Positions 8,520-17,366 of a stretch of 64,000 nt of DNA are shown piece by piece (position 1 is the first letter of the stretch; every line of letters starts with the position of its first letter). Source of the DNA: CAZNPL01 sp964574815 (GTDB lineage: Bacteria; Planctomycetota; Phycisphaerae; UBA1845); assembly GCA_964574815.1 (NCBI GenBank), contig CAZNPL010000009.1:93071-157070 (forward strand), given 5' to 3'. Position numbers and translations under genes: made by a program. Below the pieces are notes generated by a model, which worked only from the letters and a program-made list of their open reading frames with translations, was not told the DNA's origin and did not search any database.

Positions 8520-9131
8520 TCAATTATGCTCCGAGCCGTGCGCGCACTCACACGGGCAGCCGCCCAGCGCCTCGCCCACTGGACACTGCTCCTGACAATA
8601 AGCGGCACAGCGCAAACACATCTCAGTATTCACCTGCTCGTTGCGAATGAGACTCAGTGAAAATCGCTCCAGCATGCCCGCCAGACTCTGCAACTCTTCA
8701 CCACTGAACTCATCCAGCACCGGGGCAAGGCGTGCGCTGGTCAGTTTTTCGTATTTCTCCACCAGCTTCCGGCCTTTGGCGCTGGCCGAGAGCAACGTCG
8801 CACGACGGTCTCCTTCGCACGGCCCTCGAACAATCAGCCCCAGACCCTCGAGCTTATCGATTCCCTTGGTCAACGCCGGCGGCGTCAGGCCCAAAATTTG
8901 AGCCAATTCCCCTATCTGATGCGTCCCGTTGCGCGCAATCAGGCGCAGCAGGTGAACCTGCGAAAGCGCTAACGGCTGCGGAAACACCTCCCGCCAGAGT
9001 TTGACCTCGAGAATGTCGCGAACGACTGATGCAAAGATATGGCTGTCACGAAGGACGCGGTATGCCGGCTTGCCACGATCGGCTGATTCCGCAGCAGCGG
9101 CCGTTTTACGGTGTGCGTTGATCCGCCGCAT
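8520..9131 (-). CDS. MarR-family regulator with seven-cysteine C-terminal tail
   Basis: 203 residues from an ATG at 9131. The middle holds a winged helix-turn-helix: HLLRLIARNG, IGELAQILGLTPPALTKGID and the wing with DRRATLLSASAKG, typical of MarR. After the usual dimerisation helix the protein ends with Cys at 172, 175, 179, 183, 192, 194 and 196. Such a cluster is not part of ordinary MarR proteins and could bind an Fe-S cluster or metal, or sense redox state. The gene lies immediately upstream of korD on the same strand, so control of the kor-hdr operon is plausible. The ligand is unknown and no metal binding can be shown from sequence. Confidence 0.85.
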   Translation of the reverse strand: MRRINAHRKTAAAAESADRGKPAYRVLRDSHIFASVVRDILEVKLWREVFPQPLALSQVHLLRLIARNGTHQIGELAQILGLTPPALTKGIDKLEGLGLIVRGPCEGDRRATLLSASAKGRKLVEKYEKLTSARLAPVLDEFSGEELQSLAGMLERFSLSLIRNEQVNTEMCLRCAAYCQEQCPVGEALGGCPCECAHGSEHN

Positions 9132-9200
9132 CTTCTTCTTAGCCGGTTGTCTATTTAACCGGGTGAAAGATACACCAAAGAACGTTCGAGGGCAACCCCT

Positions 9201-9264
9201 TTTCGAGATTTTTTTCTCAAATCGTCGTCCAACGCAAGACCTTTGCGAGACTTTTTCTCGAAAT
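9201..9264. promoter_or_regulatory. Paired inverted repeats upstream of marR (candidate operator)
   Basis: In the 442-bp gap 9132-9573 two similar palindromes occur: cgaga-ttttttt-ctcaaat (9204-9221) and cgaga-ctttt-tctcgaaat (9246-9264). Their centres are about 42 bp apart, close to four DNA turns. They lie 73-133 bp upstream of the marR start, where an autoregulatory MarR operator could sit. The rest of the gap shows nothing I recognise. Confidence 0.4.
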
Positions 9265-9573
9265 ACTTCTAAAGAATCCCAGCCAGAGATTGCCCCGCAT
9301 CCTTTGACGGCCGCCGCCTTTGACGCGCAAGCGACTAGCCCGGCACTGATTACGTCGAATTCGTCAACACTGAACGCGCGGGGCGACTTTCGTGCAGATG
9401 TATGCCTTGAATGATCGCGGGGAACCAACGCCACTATGTGGCGATGTGGGTCGGCCCGGCGACTGACTGGGAGGACGGGCCGGGCGAATTCCACCCGGAA
9501 TGGTGGGATACATATGTGTGGCTTGACGCTCGCCGGAACGGCGGCATCCCAAACCGCGCCGGCCACCTTCGGC

Positions 9574-10128
9574 TTAGTACTGAGCGATCAGCTTGTCCTG
9601 CGTGTCAATAGCCGTGCCGGAGTTCGGGCGGATCGAGCCGGTGTCGCCATCGTAGATCCACGCGACACTGGCGTCCTCGATCTGCCCGATCTCGTACTCA
9701 CCTTTGCCGCTGTTCGGGCCCTCGCCAGCCTTGAGGGTGGGGATCTTGCTGATGTACGGCCCGTACACGTAAGGGCCGGTCTTCGTGTCGGAAGTGTTGC
9801 CCTCGTAGTCCGTGAAGGTCGTGAGCTGGGCGGCGAAAACCTCCGTCGAGGCCTCCGACGGATACCGCCCACCATGTTCAGCAGCATAATGCTCGAGCGC
9901 TCGGCGGAGCACCGCAAGGTCTGCCTGGACCGCCGCGGCCGCGGCCCCCTCGGCCGCCCCGCTGACGCGGGGGGCCGCGATCGCCGCGATGACCCCGATA
10001 ATGATGGTCACCACGACCAGTTCGGTCAGGCTGAAGCCCCGGACCACGACGCGGCGAGCAGAGTGCGTTCGTTGCAGACACATTTTGACAATCAGCCTCA
10101 CACGCGTCCGGCGGAACCGGAACGACAT
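9574..10128 (-). CDS. Type IV pilin-like / type II secretion pseudopilin
   Basis: 184 residues. The start at 10128 has GGAG nine bases upstream. A 31-residue, strongly basic leader ends in G-FSLTELVVV, the prepilin peptidase site, followed by a hydrophobic helix (TIIIGVIAAIAAP). The rest resembles GspG-like pseudopilins: a helix with HYAAEHGGRYP and a later YVYGPYISKIPTL segment. The leader is longer than in classic pilins. Such single pseudopilins are abundant in planctomycetes and their exact role, secretion or surface fibre, is usually unknown. No secretion genes lie beside it. Confidence 0.8.
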   Translation of the reverse strand: MSFRFRRTRVRLIVKMCLQRTHSARRVVVRGFSLTELVVVTIIIGVIAAIAAPRVSGAAEGAAAAAVQADLAVLRRALEHYAAEHGGRYPSEASTEVFAAQLTTFTDYEGNTSDTKTGPYVYGPYISKIPTLKAGEGPNSGKGEYEIGQIEDASVAWIYDGDTGSIRPNSGTAIDTQDKLIAQY

Positions 10129-10194
10129 CGACGTAGACTCCGTAAGCATCATACGATACGAGAAACGTCCAGATACGTCCGCATCGCGATGTTC

Positions 10195-10525
10195 TTACAT
10201 TGAGAGTAGGTCGGACCGCTCGACCTCACGGCCGCATTCAGGGCAAATGCCCCAGGCATTTCCGGTCAACTCGTAGCCGCAACCGCTGCACCGCGCCGGA
10301 TTTAACACGCGCTCGATATCGTCCTGCTTCACATCCGTGAGACCGACGCGAAGGCCGGCTTCGCGTAGCGTAATCGTCGCACGTTCGTTGACGAGGACCA
10401 GAAGAACCAGGTTAAGGAACGGAGCCAACATGAGAATCGAACACAGGATGATGACGACCCCGGGAGCCCCGTTGGGGGGCAAGCACAAGTGGCACGCAGA
10501 TAAGCAGGCCCAACGGGACGGCCAT
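10195..10525 (-). pseudogene. Small membrane protein with zinc ribbon, frameshifted in a C6 run
   Basis: The downstream frame encodes a hydrophobic helix (GVVIILCSILMLAPFLNLV) and a zinc ribbon CSGCGYEL...CPEC, and runs to a stop at 10195. The only start in that frame is a poor TTG at 10488. In another frame, an ATG at 10525 opens MAVPLGLLICVPLVLAP, a second membrane helix that stops making sense after six consecutive G on the plus strand (10474-10479). Joining the two at this run gives a two-helix plus zinc-ribbon protein, the same design as the gene at 35915. I therefore read it as one gene with a single-base indel, in the genome or in the assembly. Its function is unknown. Confidence 0.6.
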
Positions 10526-10911
10526 TCGCAAGCGGATGGCCGTAGTCACCGCACCGAACGCAAACTCCGAAGACGGGATTCAGACAGAGCCGAAATCCAC
10601 AAGGCATGTGAGGAGCAAAGTCGGCGCGATCCACAATACCCATTCTGTGCCTTCGGGCCAGACTCTGGACGTTGAGCGATCGCTTGGCCATCACGCACCC
10701 TCAAAATGACGGCGGCGGAATGAGCCGCCCATTCTCGTATTTCGGCCCAATCCCCGCAACCCGACCGAACTCCGCCTGGCAGTCTCGCGTCCGCCCTTCC
10801 TCTTGAGCGCTTCTGTGGCAGGCTATACAATTGCTTAATAACAACAGAATGCGGCGGTTGCCGCGGGGATAAAGGACACCCGACGGACGTGTCGCGCAGG
10901 GGAGCGGCCTG

Positions 10912-13900
10912 ATGCGTGCAATTCGAAGTGTCAGATGGGCGCTTGCAGCAGCGCCTGTTTTCTTTCCGTGGCTGTCGGCGGCGGGACAGAGTGTTCTTGT
11001 GATCAACGAGCTCGACGCCGACCAGATCGGGACCGATGCCGCGGAGTTCGTCGAGATATTCAACGCCGGGAACGATCCCGTTGACTTCTCTGTCGAACCC
11101 CATGTGCTCGTCTTCTTCAACGGCGGTGACAACACCCTGCCAGTGATCGACGGGTCATATCGCGCCGTGCAGTTGAACGGAGTAATCGAGCCTGGCGCCT
11201 TCCTTGTCGCGGGCGGTACCCAGGTCCCCCACGTCGACATCATCATCGGCAGCGGCACCACCAACCTGATCCAGAATGGCCCCGATGCCGTTGCCCTTTA
11301 CCGGGGCGCCGCAGATGAATGGAACAAACAGCGACCGCCTACGACCGTCAATCTCATCGACGCCATCGTCTACCACACGGACGACGACAACGACGTCGCA
11401 CTCCAGTCATCGCTTGGTGTGTCAACCTGCTACGACGAATGGAACGAGCAGGGCAGCGTCGGCGTCGTCTTCTCGATCGCCCGCTCGCCGGACGGCGGCA
11501 GCATGACAACGGGGGCCACACCGACCCCCGGCCGTTCAAACGACACAGGGCCGCCGCTCTTCGCCGTCGCCGGCGTAACCCTGCTCCATCGCAACCCGCC
11601 CCAGCCCGCGGAAGTCCTCCTGCGCGGAGAAGGCGGCACCGGCTCGCTCCTGTTTCGAATGCGATCCGCCCCAAATCATGGAACGCTCGCAGACGACTTC
11701 ACGGCGATCACCGGAACAGGCGCAACCGCTTTCCCATACTCGCCGAACGGCCGGTTGACATATCACCCGTCGGACGGATTCACCGGAATCGACACGTTCG
11801 AATTTGATGCCGTCGACGACCTGGACCGCGTATCCGCCCCCGCGGTCCAGGAACTCGCCGTTCAGTCCGGCGACGTCGTAATCACTGAGGTCATGCACTC
11901 GCCGGGCACATCGGACGCACCTCAAGACCAACGCGTCTACGAGTTCGTCGAAGTGTTCAACCACAGCGCGAACAACGTCGCCCTCGTCCGCTTCGACAGC
12001 AACGTAGACCCCGTCTTCGACACGACCGACAATCTCGTCGAAAATGGGCAACCTGCCGTTATCCCCGCGGGCGCCATGCGCATCATCGCACCGGGAGGCT
12101 TGACTGAAGACTCCGACGAGGCATTCGCCTGCGAATGGGGTCTCGACGAGTCGGAGATCGTCCGCGTTCCGTACGATCGGTTTGAAGCAATGTACGAAGG
12201 GTCGCGACTGCTGCTGTTCGGTGAGGGCGGCGTGCTGCTCGATGCCGTCAGTTTCTACCCTCCCGACTTCTGGTCGCCCCTGCCTGGCGCCTCTCAGAGC
12301 GTCAAGGATTCCTATCTCATCTTCTGCTCCCCGCAGCTCGACTCGGCCGGCAACGACTGCCCCCCGGTCTGGCCATATTCGGGCCTGGAGAATCTCAAGG
12401 GGCTGCGTCTCTCCTACAGCGGGATCGGCCAGGGAAGCCCGGGTTACGTACCGGCCGGTCTGAACGAAGACTACACCCCCCTGGCACCGTGCGAGCCCCC
12501 GCCGCTCGGTGCCTGCTGTCTGCCGGACGGCGCGTGCGCTCATTTGAGTTACACCGACTGCACCAGACGGGACGGTGCATACGCCGACGATTTCGTGCCG
12601 TGCGACGAAGCGCCCGCGTGCCCGCAACCGCCGCGCGGAGCGTGTTGCGCCCCCACGGGCGACTGCCACTCTACTGACGCGCACACGTGCCATTCGACGG
12701 GTGGCACCTATGAGGGCGACGCCACGCCCTGCAGCACCGTATCTTGCGCCCCCGCCATCGATGTTGTCATCAACGAAATCGACTACAACCAGGCTGGGGA
12801 CGATTTCTCTGAGTACATCGAGCTGTACGGGCCGGCCGGCAAAGTGATGATCGGATACACGCTGGCCTTGTACAACGGCGACCCGAACTACTTGAGCCCC
12901 TACCGCGAGATCGAATTGAACCTGGTCATACCGTCCGACGGCCGTTACGTGCTCGGCTCCGCCGAAGTGCCCGAAGTGGACGAAGTCGTCTTCACCACAA
13001 ACGGCATCCAGAACGGCTCGCCCGACGGCGTGGCGATGCTCGACCCGTCCGGTTCCGTACTCGACGCCATCGCGTACGGCGGCTCGTTCCGCGTCATCGA
13101 GGGTCCGGCCGCGGGCACATTCTTCCATGATATCCAAGTGCAGGACGTCGAACCCGCCCTGGCCGACCCCCGAGCGGAAGTCGCCCTGCAACGGATTCCC
13201 GACGGTATCGGCCCTTGGTACGTGACGACGGACGATGGCCTCGGACCGGACGGCACCCCCGGAGACATCAACGCCCTCCCTCTGCCGGCACCGTACGGAG
13301 CATGTTGCCTCTCAGACGGCCTCTGTCTCGCCAACGTGGACGAGCACCGATGCCGAACCGTCGAAGGGGCCTACCGCGGCGACGCCACAAGCTGCGACAC
13401 GCCCTGCCCGATCACGATCGGCGCCTGCTGCCTCCCCAACGGCGAGTGTGCCGAGCTCACCCAGGATCGATGCGAAGGCGAGGGTGGTACCTATAATGGC
13501 TCCGGCACGTTGTGTCATGATGTGCCTCCATGCCTGCAGCCTCCGCCCGGAGCCTGCTGCCTGCTCGGCGGTGGTTGCGTCAACGAGGACGAGTACGACT
13601 GCACGCAGGTCTCCGGCGACTACCGCGGAGATTGGACTCTCTGCGGCCAACCCGGCGCCGAATGCGGCGACCCGATCGCTTTCCGCATCAACGAGATCTA
13701 CCGCAACGACGATGGCACCGACGATCTCGAATTCATCGAACTGGTAGGCCCCGGAGGCTTGGACCTGAGTCCGTTTGTCGTGATCGAGATCGAGGGCGAT
13801 TACAGCGACACGGGCCAGCAGGGCCGCATCGACAACCTCTGGAACTTGAGTGGACTCTTGATGCCGGGCGACGGCTTCCTCGTGTTGGGAGACGATGCGG

Positions 13901-14508
13901 TCGCCAACGTCGACTGGAGCCTCGGTATCACGAACCAACTCGAAAACGGAACGGCCACTTATCTGCTCATCGAGAACTACGACGCTGAAACATATCCTCA
14001 GGGTTTCGACGTGGACGTAGACAATGACGGTCTCGCGGACGCATCCGCACAATTGGGCGCTATTCTCGACGGCATCGCCTTCGCCGACGACGGAATCGAC
14101 GCGGACGCCCAACCCGATTCGGTGTATTATGATGTGGTGACCCTCTCCCCGTCCGGGTCGGCTGCCATCCCCGGTGCAGCCCGAAAAATCGATGCCCTCG
14201 ACACCGAGTCACCCGGCGACTTTTGCCAACTGGGGCTCCTCGGGGACGGAACCGACGGCTTGGCAGTCCCCACTCCGGGCGCCTCCAACAACTGCTCCAC
14301 CTGCGCAGTCCTCGGCGACGCCGACGGAAACGGCCGCATCGACCTCCTCGATTACGCCGCCCTGCAACGCTGTCACACCGGCCCCGAAGGACCAATCCCC
14401 GGCCCAAGCACGCTCCTGCACTGCCGATGCCTGGACCTCGACAACGACGACGACATCGACCTCATCGACTACGCCATCTTCCTCGTCGTCGGCGGATTCT
14501 CCCAGTAA
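10912..14508 (+). CDS. Large secreted protein: four lamin-tail domains, GACC cysteine repeats, dockerin-like tail
   Basis: 1198 residues with a signal peptide (to about residue 25, LSAAGQ). Lamin-tail-like domains begin at about 29 (VINELDADQ), 322 (VVITEVMHSP), 619 (VINEIDYNQ) and 924 (FRINEIYRND). A cadherin-like segment (YHPSDGFTGIDTFEF) lies near 280-310. Cysteine-rich units starting GACC sit at about 533, 575, 796, 837 and 880. Two Ca-binding-like loops (DADGNGRIDLLDY, DLDNDDDIDLIDY) form a dockerin-like tail at 1136-1198. This mix is characteristic of secreted proteins of Phycisphaerae-like planctomycetes. It probably acts at the cell surface or outside the cell in adhesion or matrix building. 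No catalytic motif is visible. Confidence 0.85.
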   Translation: MRAIRSVRWALAAAPVFFPWLSAAGQSVLVINELDADQIGTDAAEFVEIFNAGNDPVDFSVEPHVLVFFNGGDNTLPVIDGSYRAVQLNGVIEPGAFLVAGGTQVPHVDIIIGSGTTNLIQNGPDAVALYRGAADEWNKQRPPTTVNLIDAIVYHTDDDNDVALQSSLGVSTCYDEWNEQGSVGVVFSIARSPDGGSMTTGATPTPGRSNDTGPPLFAVAGVTLLHRNPPQPAEVLLRGEGGTGSLLFRMRSAPNHGTLADDFTAITGTGATAFPYSPNGRLTYHPSDGFTGIDTFEFDAVDDLDRVSAPAVQELAVQSGDVVITEVMHSPGTSDAPQDQRVYEFVEVFNHSANNVALVRFDSNVDPVFDTTDNLVENGQPAVIPAGAMRIIAPGGLTEDSDEAFACEWGLDESEIVRVPYDRFEAMYEGSRLLLFGEGGVLLDAVSFYPPDFWSPLPGASQSVKDSYLIFCSPQLDSAGNDCPPVWPYSGLENLKGLRLSYSGIGQGSPGYVPAGLNEDYTPLAPCEPPPLGACCLPDGACAHLSYTDCTRRDGAYADDFVPCDEAPACPQPPRGACCAPTGDCHSTDAHTCHSTGGTYEGDATPCSTVSCAPAIDVVINEIDYNQAGDDFSEYIELYGPAGKVMIGYTLALYNGDPNYLSPYREIELNLVIPSDGRYVLGSAEVPEVDEVVFTTNGIQNGSPDGVAMLDPSGSVLDAIAYGGSFRVIEGPAAGTFFHDIQVQDVEPALADPRAEVALQRIPDGIGPWYVTTDDGLGPDGTPGDINALPLPAPYGACCLSDGLCLANVDEHRCRTVEGAYRGDATSCDTPCPITIGACCLPNGECAELTQDRCEGEGGTYNGSGTLCHDVPPCLQPPPGACCLLGGGCVNEDEYDCTQVSGDYRGDWTLCGQPGAECGDPIAFRINEIYRNDDGTDDLEFIELVGPGGLDLSPFVVIEIEGDYSDTGQQGRIDNLWNLSGLLMPGDGFLVLGDDAVANVDWSLGITNQLENGTATYLLIENYDAETYPQGFDVDVDNDGLADASAQLGAILDGIAFADDGIDADAQPDSVYYDVVTLSPSGSAAIPGAARKIDALDTESPGDFCQLGLLGDGTDGLAVPTPGASNNCSTCAVLGDADGNGRIDLLDYAALQRCHTGPEGPIPGPSTLLHCRCLDLDNDDDIDLIDYAIFLVVGGFSQ

Positions 14509-14606
14509 CGAATCACCTCGCAAAGGCGGGGCTTTGTCCAAGCCGCGCCGGTCAGAAAACCGAATGGCTGGACGCGTTGCGCCGCGTGGGAACGCAGGAT
14601 TGCCGT

Positions 14607-14873
14607 TCACTCAGCGTCCCGCGCCCGCTCCAGGTCCTCACGGATGTCAGGCCGGATGTAGATCCCGTCAATCTCGGGCAATTGGGCAATCTCACGAAGA
14701 GCACGGTCATATCGCGTGGCCAAATCCGACGCCTCGTCCACGAACAGCACCCGCCGCCCCTTCAAAATGCACAGCCCGCCGCCGCTCCCCGCCAGGTCCT
14801 CCAGCCTAACATCGATTCCCAGCGACCGCGCCACTTCGAGCAACGCGTCCAGCCGCGACTCCAGATCCACCAT
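14607..14873 (-). CDS. Small conserved-type hypothetical protein
   Basis: 88 residues from an ATG at 14873 (MVDLESRLDALLEVARSLG). It is a soluble alpha/beta-looking protein with a glycine-rich turn AGSGGGLCILKGRR and a C-terminal acidic helix. No family signature or catalytic motif is visible. It is convergent with the preceding long secreted protein and divergent from the kinase gene that begins about 75 bp away, so the gap 14874-14947 probably holds promoters for both. Confidence 0.6.
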   Translation of the reverse strand: MVDLESRLDALLEVARSLGIDVRLEDLAGSGGGLCILKGRRVLFVDEASDLATRYDRALREIAQLPEIDGIYIRPDIREDLERARDAE

Positions 14874-14947
14874 TGTCCTCGCCTTCAAGTTCCTCCGCCT
14901 GACCGGCCGATAAACCAACAGAGTACGCCCACAGAGTGCCGACGCAA

Positions 14948-15745
14948 ATGCCCAAGCGCCCAAAGACCGATCGCCTGCCCGAACGAAAGTCAGCCCACCT
15001 GGGTGAAACCCCTATCAAGCAACTCGAGGACGAGCTGCGCCGCGTGAAACGGCAACTCCGCCACACGCAACGCCTGGCCTCCCTGGGAACGACCGCCGCA
15101 CTCCTTGCCCATGAGACCAACAACCTCCTCACCCCCGCACTCGGCTACACCACCGGAGCCATCGAACAAAAGAACCCCAAACTCGCCGATAAGGCCCTCG
15201 AAGTCACCGCCAGGCAGATCGAGCTCGTGATGGCCATGACTGACCGCGTCCTCGGTATGGCCGCTGACGAGCCGGTCGAATTCTCCATAGTCTCAGTCGC
15301 CGAGGTGTTGGAAGGCGCGATTCGATGCCTTTGCCGCGACCTGAAAAAGGACAACGTCACCCTGACGGTCGACGTGCCCCCCCATGCTACTGTGCGCGGA
15401 AATGCACAGCAACTCCAACAGGTCTTCTTCAACCTGCTCCTGAACGCCCGGGACGCGCTGCGAGGCCGGTCCGGGCGCATCGACGTCACGGCCCGAACGA
15501 GCGACAATCAAATCGAAATCCAGTTCAAGGACACCGGCTGTGGCATTGCCCCCGAGCATCTCGACCAGGTCTTTGAAGACTTCTTCACCACCAAGAACGG
15601 CTCGGCGAACAAACGCACCTCCGGCTCCGGACTCGGCCTGTCCGTCTGCCGCGATATCATCAAGGAGCACGGCGGCCGCATCAGCGTCACCAGCCGTCCC
15701 GAGCACGGCACCACGTTTACTATCATCCTTCCACCTTCCCAATAA
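14948..15745 (+). CDS. Soluble sensor histidine kinase
   Basis: 265 residues from the ATG at 14948 (a GTG at 14936 is possible). A coiled-coil (IKQLEDELRRVKRQLRHTQRLAS) leads into the phosphoacceptor helix LLAHETNNLLTP, the H-box. The HATPase domain has QQVFFNLLLNARDAL (N box), DTGCGIAP (G1), FTTK and GSGLGLSVCRDIIKEHGG (G2). No membrane segment, PAS domain or receiver is present, so the signal must come from a partner or the coiled-coil. No response regulator gene is adjacent; the downstream gene is an HDOD protein, which sometimes works alongside such kinases. Confidence 0.9.
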   Translation: MPKRPKTDRLPERKSAHLGETPIKQLEDELRRVKRQLRHTQRLASLGTTAALLAHETNNLLTPALGYTTGAIEQKNPKLADKALEVTARQIELVMAMTDRVLGMAADEPVEFSIVSVAEVLEGAIRCLCRDLKKDNVTLTVDVPPHATVRGNAQQLQQVFFNLLLNARDALRGRSGRIDVTARTSDNQIEIQFKDTGCGIAPEHLDQVFEDFFTTKNGSANKRTSGSGLGLSVCRDIIKEHGGRISVTSRPEHGTTFTIILPPSQ

Positions 15746-16133
15746 AGGCTCTCGCGTGCAGATGTTCACACCCTGTCGGAGCGCACCGACCTCCGCACAC
15801 CGACAGCCGTGCCACGTTGGCCTCTGTTATCCAGAAGCCCGTCGACGACTGAGCAGTGTCTTCGCCGGTGAACGCGCAACATGTCTCGGATCGACGCCCT
15901 TCGATAGGAGCTCGTGGCCGAATCGGGCCTGAGCAACGACGATCGCATCTTTTATCAGGCGTTGCAGAGAGGGTACAAACAGGACAGCGCCCATGAAAAC
16001 AACCGAACGGCGGCCCCAAGAATGGTCGATAATTAGGCGCCGAAACCGGGCACGCGAGGGCTCGAGGACTGAATCCCGCTATGGCACAGGCTCGCGCCTT
16101 CGCGGCCGTCGTGGCATTTCAGGAGTTGGCGAC
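15746..16133. other. Intergenic stretch, nothing recognised
   Basis: 388 bp between the kinase and the HDOD gene. Frames open in part of it lack ribosome sites and familiar motifs. No tRNA, terminator or repeat was seen. A ribosome site AGGAG at the right end belongs to the next gene. Confidence 0.5.
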
Positions 16134-17219
16134 GTGGGACTTTGGGACTGGATCTTGGAATCGATCATCGGCTCGAGACACGCGGCTCAAACCACGGATG
16201 CATCCGGGCAGTCGCCAAGCACCGCCACCTGCGTGGCCGAAGCCGAATCCTCAGCTGAGCCGAGGCGTAAACCCTCCGGAGCGGCCGGCAAGGAGCCCGA
16301 AGACGACTTCTGGTGGGACCCGCCGGATGCCACCGCAACCGACCTGGCGCCGCCTCCTGTTCCGGAGCTTAACGCCGAAGCTCGCGCGCTCCAGAACATC
16401 CTCGTTTCGCAGTTCGACGGCCACCACCTGGACCTTCCGCCTTTGCCCGGCGTTGCGGAACGCGTGCTGACCTGCCTCAGTGACCCGAAGTATGACGCGG
16501 CCAAGCTATCTGAAGTGATCGCCGAGGATCAGGTCATCGCAGCGGCGGTTCTCCGTATGGCCAATTCCGCCCTGTTCGCCGCGATCAACAAGATCACATC
16601 GCTTCAAAGCGCGGTCACCCGCCTGGGGTCGAACGCGGTCCGCACGCTCATGCTCCATCAGGCCTTTCGGGCGGCCGCTTTTCACAGAATGGGCGGTGAC
16701 AGCGAACTCACCGGCCTGGTGTGGAACCGAGCAATCGCCAATGCCGTCATCAGCCGAACGCTCGGGCCGTTTGCGGGCGTCAACATGGACGAGGCGTTTA
16801 TTGCGGGACTACTCGTGGACATCGGCAACGTCATTGTGCTCCGTGAGGTCCAATCGCAGCAGCGCGTCCTCGGCTTCAGCGTCGACTTCGATACCTTCGA
16901 GTACTTCTGCAGTGAATGCCACCAGGAATTCGGTGAGTTGGTCGCCGACGCCTGGAAGCTTCCGTCGGATCTCAAGACGCTCATTGCCGACCATCACAGC
17001 CCGCCGAGCCCAGGCGATCCCCTGCGTGAACTACGTCTGACGATTCAACTGGCGGACATGGTCAACAGCATGATCGGCTACGGTCGCCCCATGAACTACC
17101 GGTTACTGCAGTCGCGCCCTGTGCAGGAATTGCGGCTCGATCAAAATGAGGCTTTTCGCGAATCCCTGATTGGGTTGCCGCAACTCCTGGAGCTGCACAT
17201 GGACACGCTGTCCTTCTGA
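16134..17219 (+). CDS. HDOD-domain signalling protein
   Basis: 361 residues from a GTG at 16134 with AGGAG eight bases upstream; an ATG 141 bp further up in frame lacks a ribosome site. A low-complexity linker (about 20-90) leads into the HDOD domain: LPPLPGVAERVLTCLSDP, VIAEDQVIAAAVLRMANSA, SLQSAVTRLGSNAVRTLML, then GLLVDIGNVIV and HQEFGELVADAW. HDOD domains resemble HD phosphohydrolases but usually lack all catalytic residues and act as signalling scaffolds. Here the expected HD pair is replaced (LLVDIGN), so no hydrolase activity is expected. The N-terminal WDWILESIIG helix may be a short amphipathic segment. Confidence 0.9.
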   Translation: MGLWDWILESIIGSRHAAQTTDASGQSPSTATCVAEAESSAEPRRKPSGAAGKEPEDDFWWDPPDATATDLAPPPVPELNAEARALQNILVSQFDGHHLDLPPLPGVAERVLTCLSDPKYDAAKLSEVIAEDQVIAAAVLRMANSALFAAINKITSLQSAVTRLGSNAVRTLMLHQAFRAAAFHRMGGDSELTGLVWNRAIANAVISRTLGPFAGVNMDEAFIAGLLVDIGNVIVLREVQSQQRVLGFSVDFDTFEYFCSECHQEFGELVADAWKLPSDLKTLIADHHSPPSPGDPLRELRLTIQLADMVNSMIGYGRPMNYRLLQSRPVQELRLDQNEAFRESLIGLPQLLELHMDTLSF

Positions 17220-17366
17220 AAGGGAGCATCAAAGCCTGCGCCACCCGGCTGCGATATCGACCGTCAGGCGCGCGTCACCGTGCGCACACGCCTGGCTGCA
17301 CGCGCTCGGGTGCGACGTCTGCGTCTCGCTAGGGATATCCCGCCCACGGCGAGCGGTCCAAATCCT

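Noticed and set aside
11536..13191. 551-residue minus-strand frame opposite the lamin-tail gene
   Set aside because: It mirrors the coding strand of a clearly real protein and contains no known domain or ribosome site.
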